Positions 31,020 to 33,129 of a DNA stretch of 33,129 nucleotides are shown here, piece by piece; the first letter of the stretch is position 1, and each line of letters opens with the position of its first letter. A program made the position numbers and the translations under genes. The DNA is taken from assembly GCA_016932135.1 (NCBI GenBank), contig JAFGDJ010000084.1:1-33129 (forward strand), given 5' to 3'. The notes below the pieces were generated by a model. That model was given only the letters and a program-made list of their open reading frames with translations, was not told the DNA's origin and ran no database searches. Origin of the DNA: Spirochaetales bacterium (GTDB lineage Bacteria > Spirochaetota > Spirochaetia > JAFGDJ01).

Positions 31020-31930
31020 GGTTTCTCTCTGAGGGCGGGGTCTTCAAGAGCATGCAGATCCACCGCCCCGCTTACCTCGGTGGAAATCTCGTTGAGTTCT
31101 CCGGCGATCATGAATACTCCGGTTTGAATCTTGATAAAGCGGATTGAGGTCAATTCTACCGGATTTCCTTCGGCATCCACCGCATCACCGATATCGAATC
31201 GGTTCGCCCTGCGGGTTGTTGAACCGAAGGGCACGTCTAACAGGTCCTCCCCCTGGTAGTTTTCCCCGTACCCCCGGAGAAAGCGGTCCGGATAATCGGT
31301 CCAGAAACCTTCATCAAGATATTTATTGTGCGGCAGCCGTGCTCCGGAAAACTCAACCTCCGTGACACCCGTACCGTAGCCGGACCACCACCAGTGATAG
31401 GAGGAATCCCCGTACCCGGGGGCAAGCTCCCCGGAAGATCCCTGGTTATCGGTCCAGGTGATATTCCCCGCCTCACTGTCGGGCTTGTTAAAAGTCACCC
31501 TGTAATCCCGGATATAGGAATCATCCGGACCGTAGCTCTTTCCGGTTTCGCTCCCTGAAAGTTCATACCATGTGCCTTCCGGTCTGCCCGTTCCGCTTTC
31601 ATCCGCCATGACAAAAACCACCGCCGGCTCGCTCCCCACACCGGGCTGGGTATACACCGCGAAATCGTACCCCTCACCGTCAAACACATCGTGATCAAAA
31701 CCGGCGACAATATATCCACCCCACCCTCCCAGAAGAACAAACCCGGTATCCGTTCCAAGAAACTTCTTCTCTTCCTCACCGGATACCACCAGGGATGCAT
31801 GCTGCCCCACACCGTACCGGTACTCGAAGACCTCGGCAATATAGGGGGACCTGCCGGAGTTCCGGAAGAAAAGATCACAGGACACCGGGAGAAACATCGG
31901 GATGATCAGAAAAATACGCAATCGTTTCAT
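31016..31930 (-). CDS. surface lipoprotein of Bacteroides B12-locus type
   Basis: This 304-residue lipoprotein has its lipobox Cys at residue 18 (PVSCDLF). The body reads GGYIVAGFDHDVFDGEGYDFAVYTQPG, VFVMADESGTGRPEGTWYELSGSE, YRVTFNKPDSEAGNITWTDNQG, VEFSGARLPHNKYLDEG, and ends FIKIQTGVFMIAGELNEISTEVSGAVDLHAL. From memory this order of segments matches 'cell surface protein' genes next to btuB in Bacteroidetes corrinoid loci, so it may help capture B12. It overlaps the receptor start by four bases. The upstream Shine-Dalgarno is weak (GAGAAAAGAG). A structured region and a terminator-like stem lie between it and the preceding gene. Confidence 0.7.
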   Translation of the reverse strand: MKRLRIFLIIPMFLPVSCDLFFRNSGRSPYIAEVFEYRYGVGQHASLVVSGEEEKKFLGTDTGFVLLGGWGGYIVAGFDHDVFDGEGYDFAVYTQPGVGSEPAVVFVMADESGTGRPEGTWYELSGSETGKSYGPDDSYIRDYRVTFNKPDSEAGNITWTDNQGSSGELAPGYGDSSYHWWWSGYGTGVTEVEFSGARLPHNKYLDEGFWTDYPDRFLRGYGENYQGEDLLDVPFGSTTRRANRFDIGDAVDAEGNPVELTSIRFIKIQTGVFMIAGELNEISTEVSGAVDLHALEDPALREKP

Positions 31931-31953
31931 CTCTTTTCTCTGAAGCCAAAGAG

Positions 31954-31976
31954 GAAAACCCGGAGCCTGCCGGTTT
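31954..31976 (-). terminator. terminator-like stem inside the B12 operon
   Basis: Read leftward, AAACCGG (31976-31970) and CCGGGTTT (31963-31956) pair with one bulged G around the loop CAGGCT, and TTTTCC follows at 31958-31953. It lies about 25 bases upstream of the surface-lipoprotein gene. It could lower or regulate read-through from the first gene. Confidence 0.35.
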
Positions 31977-31990
31977 GCGCCGTCCGGGCT

Positions 31991-32077
31991 TTCCGCAAAC
32001 GGAACACTGAAAGGCGGCGGGGACTGTCGGACAGGCTTCCCCTTCGGTATCCCTGCTTCAGAACCGGATGCGCCGCC
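31991..32077 (-). other. structured RNA region between first and second operon genes
   Basis: Outer arms are GGCGGC (32013-32018) and GCCGCC (32072-32077). Inside lies a hairpin of GGGGA/TCCCC (32019-32023 with 32038-32042) plus CTGT/ACAG. A separate perfect hairpin TTCCG-CAAA-CGGAA lies at 31991-32004. Leftward it reads GGGGAAGCC, then GTCCCCGCCGCC, then CAGTG, then AAGCCCGGACGGC. These echo pieces of cobalamin riboswitches but do not form a complete one. It may be a degenerate or unknown control element. Confidence 0.35.
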
Positions 32078-32095
32078 TAATATGTCCGGGAGTCT

Positions 32096-32665
32096 CTACT
32101 GCTTTGCCGCTCCGGCGGAAGCATAAGCGAAATGTCCGTTGGCTATAGTAGCTCCTGCTATCGCCTCGGCAGGGGTTTCAAAAACGGTATTGTCATAATC
32201 AGCATTGGCCGCTTTGTAGCCCTGGGTGAAATCCCTCAATTCCTGGTTGCCGGTATTGGTTGCCCAGCGGAAGATTTGGTACTTGCCCACTTCCCCGGTA
32301 CCGGCGTTATTAACCTCGGTATATTGAATAACAGCATAGCCTGAACCAAGGGTCGACCCGCCGTCAACAATCGCGGTATCCCCTCCGTTCAATCCCTCAT
32401 TGTCGAAAAGGAACATGTCGGCTTTATAGGTTACGGTAAAAGTAGTTCCATCCAGGGAGGATGAATATTCGATAGTATCCTCAGTAATGACCCATTTTTC
32501 CACATTATCGTTTCCATCGCCGTCCCAGTCAAAACTGGAAAGGGTCCAGGTTCCGAGAACCGCGATAGGCTCGGGGCCCCCGAACAAATCGCAGGAAGAA
32601 AAAAATCCGACGGTAAGCAGCAGGACAGTTAACAGTAAAAGAGTTCTTTTGAGATAGGGCTTCAT
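32096..32665 (-). CDS. small lipoprotein of unknown function, first in B12 operon
   Basis: This 189-residue protein has a signal peptide and lipobox Cys25 (VGFFSSCDLFGG). The mature part has a lipocalin-like or heme-binding-like opening (AVLGTWTLSSFDWDGDGNDNVEKWVITEDTIEYSS) followed by beta-rich sequence and an alanine-rich tail. I do not recognise the family. The ATG at 32665 has AAAGGAG seven bases upstream; the longer frame to 32755 would run back towards the riboswitch and lacks support. It is the first gene after the cobalamin riboswitch, so corrinoid binding or delivery is plausible from context only. Confidence 0.8.
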   Translation of the reverse strand: MKPYLKRTLLLLTVLLLTVGFFSSCDLFGGPEPIAVLGTWTLSSFDWDGDGNDNVEKWVITEDTIEYSSSLDGTTFTVTYKADMFLFDNEGLNGGDTAIVDGGSTLGSGYAVIQYTEVNNAGTGEVGKYQIFRWATNTGNQELRDFTQGYKAANADYDNTVFETPAEAIAGATIANGHFAYASAGAAKQ

Positions 32666-32790
32666 GTTCTTCTCCTTTCGGGCAGAAGAAGTACGGTGAA
32701 TGGCTGGTTGGAATTGAAGAAATCGGCAGGCGTGATCCTTCAATCGGCCGTCCATTCCGACTTATTCCGCGAAGTCAAAAATGGTTTGCG

Positions 32791-32923
32791 GCATATCAAC
32801 GTCTCCTGGCTTACGGATATCATCGCCCGCGCCTTCCCGGTTTCCCAGTGGCTTTCCGCGGCCGCATTTCCGATCACAGTGACGCGATCGCGGGGGATTC
32901 TCACCCCCTTCCGTTAGATATGC
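32791..32923 (-). ncRNA. cobalamin riboswitch
   Basis: Read on the minus strand the conserved parts occur in the right order. The P1 arm GCATATC (32923-32917) is followed by GGTGAGAATCC (32905-32895), CACTGT, GCCACTG (32852-32846) and GGGAAGGCGC. The B12 box AGCCAGGAGAC (32811-32801) precedes the closing P1 arm GATATGC (32797-32791), a perfect seven-base match. Adenosyl- or methylcobalamin binding would lower expression of the operon to the left. A GACTT/AAGTC hairpin (32759-32776) follows, but no T-run, so control is probably translational or not yet clear. Confidence 0.93.
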
Positions 32924-32931
32924 TTACAGGG

Positions 32932-32961
32932 AGTATATCTTGAGAGAAACATCCATGTAAA
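32932..32961 (-). promoter_or_regulatory. promoter of the B12 operon
   Basis: TTTACA (complement of 32956-32961), an 18-base spacer, then TATACT (complement of 32932-32937). It places the transcript start near 32925, right at the first arm of the riboswitch P1 stem. Confidence 0.55.
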
Positions 32962-33033
32962 GACCCTGTAAAGGCATACCCCGAAAGGCTGCACAACCCG
33001 GAACCAGAAAGATCTCGGCGGGAGAAGCATAAT

Positions 33034-33057
33034 CGGTAAGTAGAATACTATCTACCG
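33034..33057. repeat. imperfect dyad upstream of the B12 promoter
   Basis: CGGTAAGTAG-AATA-CTATCTACCG is a 24-base inverted repeat with two mismatched positions per arm. Rightward it is followed at a distance by TTTTTTT. It could be a regulator site or a terminator for the gene whose end lies at the right edge. Confidence 0.3.
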
Positions 33058-33084
33058 GTTGATTCTTTTTTTCCTTCCCCTCTT

Positions 33085-33129
33085 TCAGACGTACCGCTTC
33101 ACCGTTTCAAGATACTCCCGGTACCGCTC
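33085..33129 (-). CDS. C-terminal end of an unidentified gene
   Basis: The last 14 codons before a TGA read ERYREYLETVKRYV. Charged, helical composition and the absence of other stops suggest a real gene end, but the fragment is too short to identify. Confidence 0.3.
   Translation of the reverse strand, partial: ERYREYLETVKRYV

Overview
The window looks like part of a Gram-negative (outer-membrane) bacterial chromosome of moderately high GC. Signs of an outer membrane are a TonB-dependent receptor, a TonB transducer and three lipoproteins. A spirochaete is my best guess from the overall gene mix (EndoQ-type PHP domain, two-gene SUF pair, GH84/PIG-L sugar operon), but nothing here proves the phylum. 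Gene density is high. I see no rRNA, tRNA, CRISPR array or prophage.

Layout. 1-102: start of asd on the minus strand with a structured leader. 351-2284: a TetR regulator divergent from two flavodoxin-fold oxidoreductases, with a dyad operator between them. 2260-5418: an EndoQ-like PHP nuclease fused to a UvrD-type helicase. 5462-7307: a two-gene SufB/SufC pair resembling the minimal SMS system. 7356-10789: ZIP metal transporter, EamA permease and dihydropyrimidinase. 10963-13166: 6-phosphogluconolactonase, convergent with exonuclease I. 13167-14418: an AT-rich island with an intact REP-associated (Y1/HUH) transposase and an inverted-repeat leader. 14419-15438: RCK potassium channel. 15577-22112: a tight five-gene operon for amino-sugar or glycoconjugate use (GPH permease, ceramidase-like domain fused to a GNAT domain, GATase1-like protein, GH84 hexosaminidase, PIG-L deacetylase). 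22154-27032: metallo-beta-lactamase-fold hydrolase, ABM monooxygenase, membrane diguanylate cyclase and a hemerythrin/DUF438/PAS sensor. 27070-32665: a minus-strand B12-type uptake operon behind a clear cobalamin riboswitch (small lipoprotein, surface lipoprotein, BtuB-like receptor, beta-propeller lipoprotein, TonB).

The most unusual signal is a dispersed short word. The exact 10-mer CTCTGTCCCC occurs 22 times on the two strands, against about 0.1 expected by hand estimate, and 21 copies fit the 12-mer WSCTCTGTCCCC. Nineteen copies lie inside genes, in several reading frames. In exonuclease I the four copies sit where the protein still aligns without gaps to remembered E. coli SbcB. The word therefore seems to have arisen by substitution rather than insertion. 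It behaves like a DNA uptake sequence or another protein-recognised genome signal, although the REP-type transposase in the window offers a rival explanation. A second cross-cutting pattern is that several first genes lack a Shine-Dalgarno and have a promoter -10 placed so that transcription would begin at or within a few bases of the start codon, while other first genes and most operon-internal genes have Shine-Dalgarno sites.
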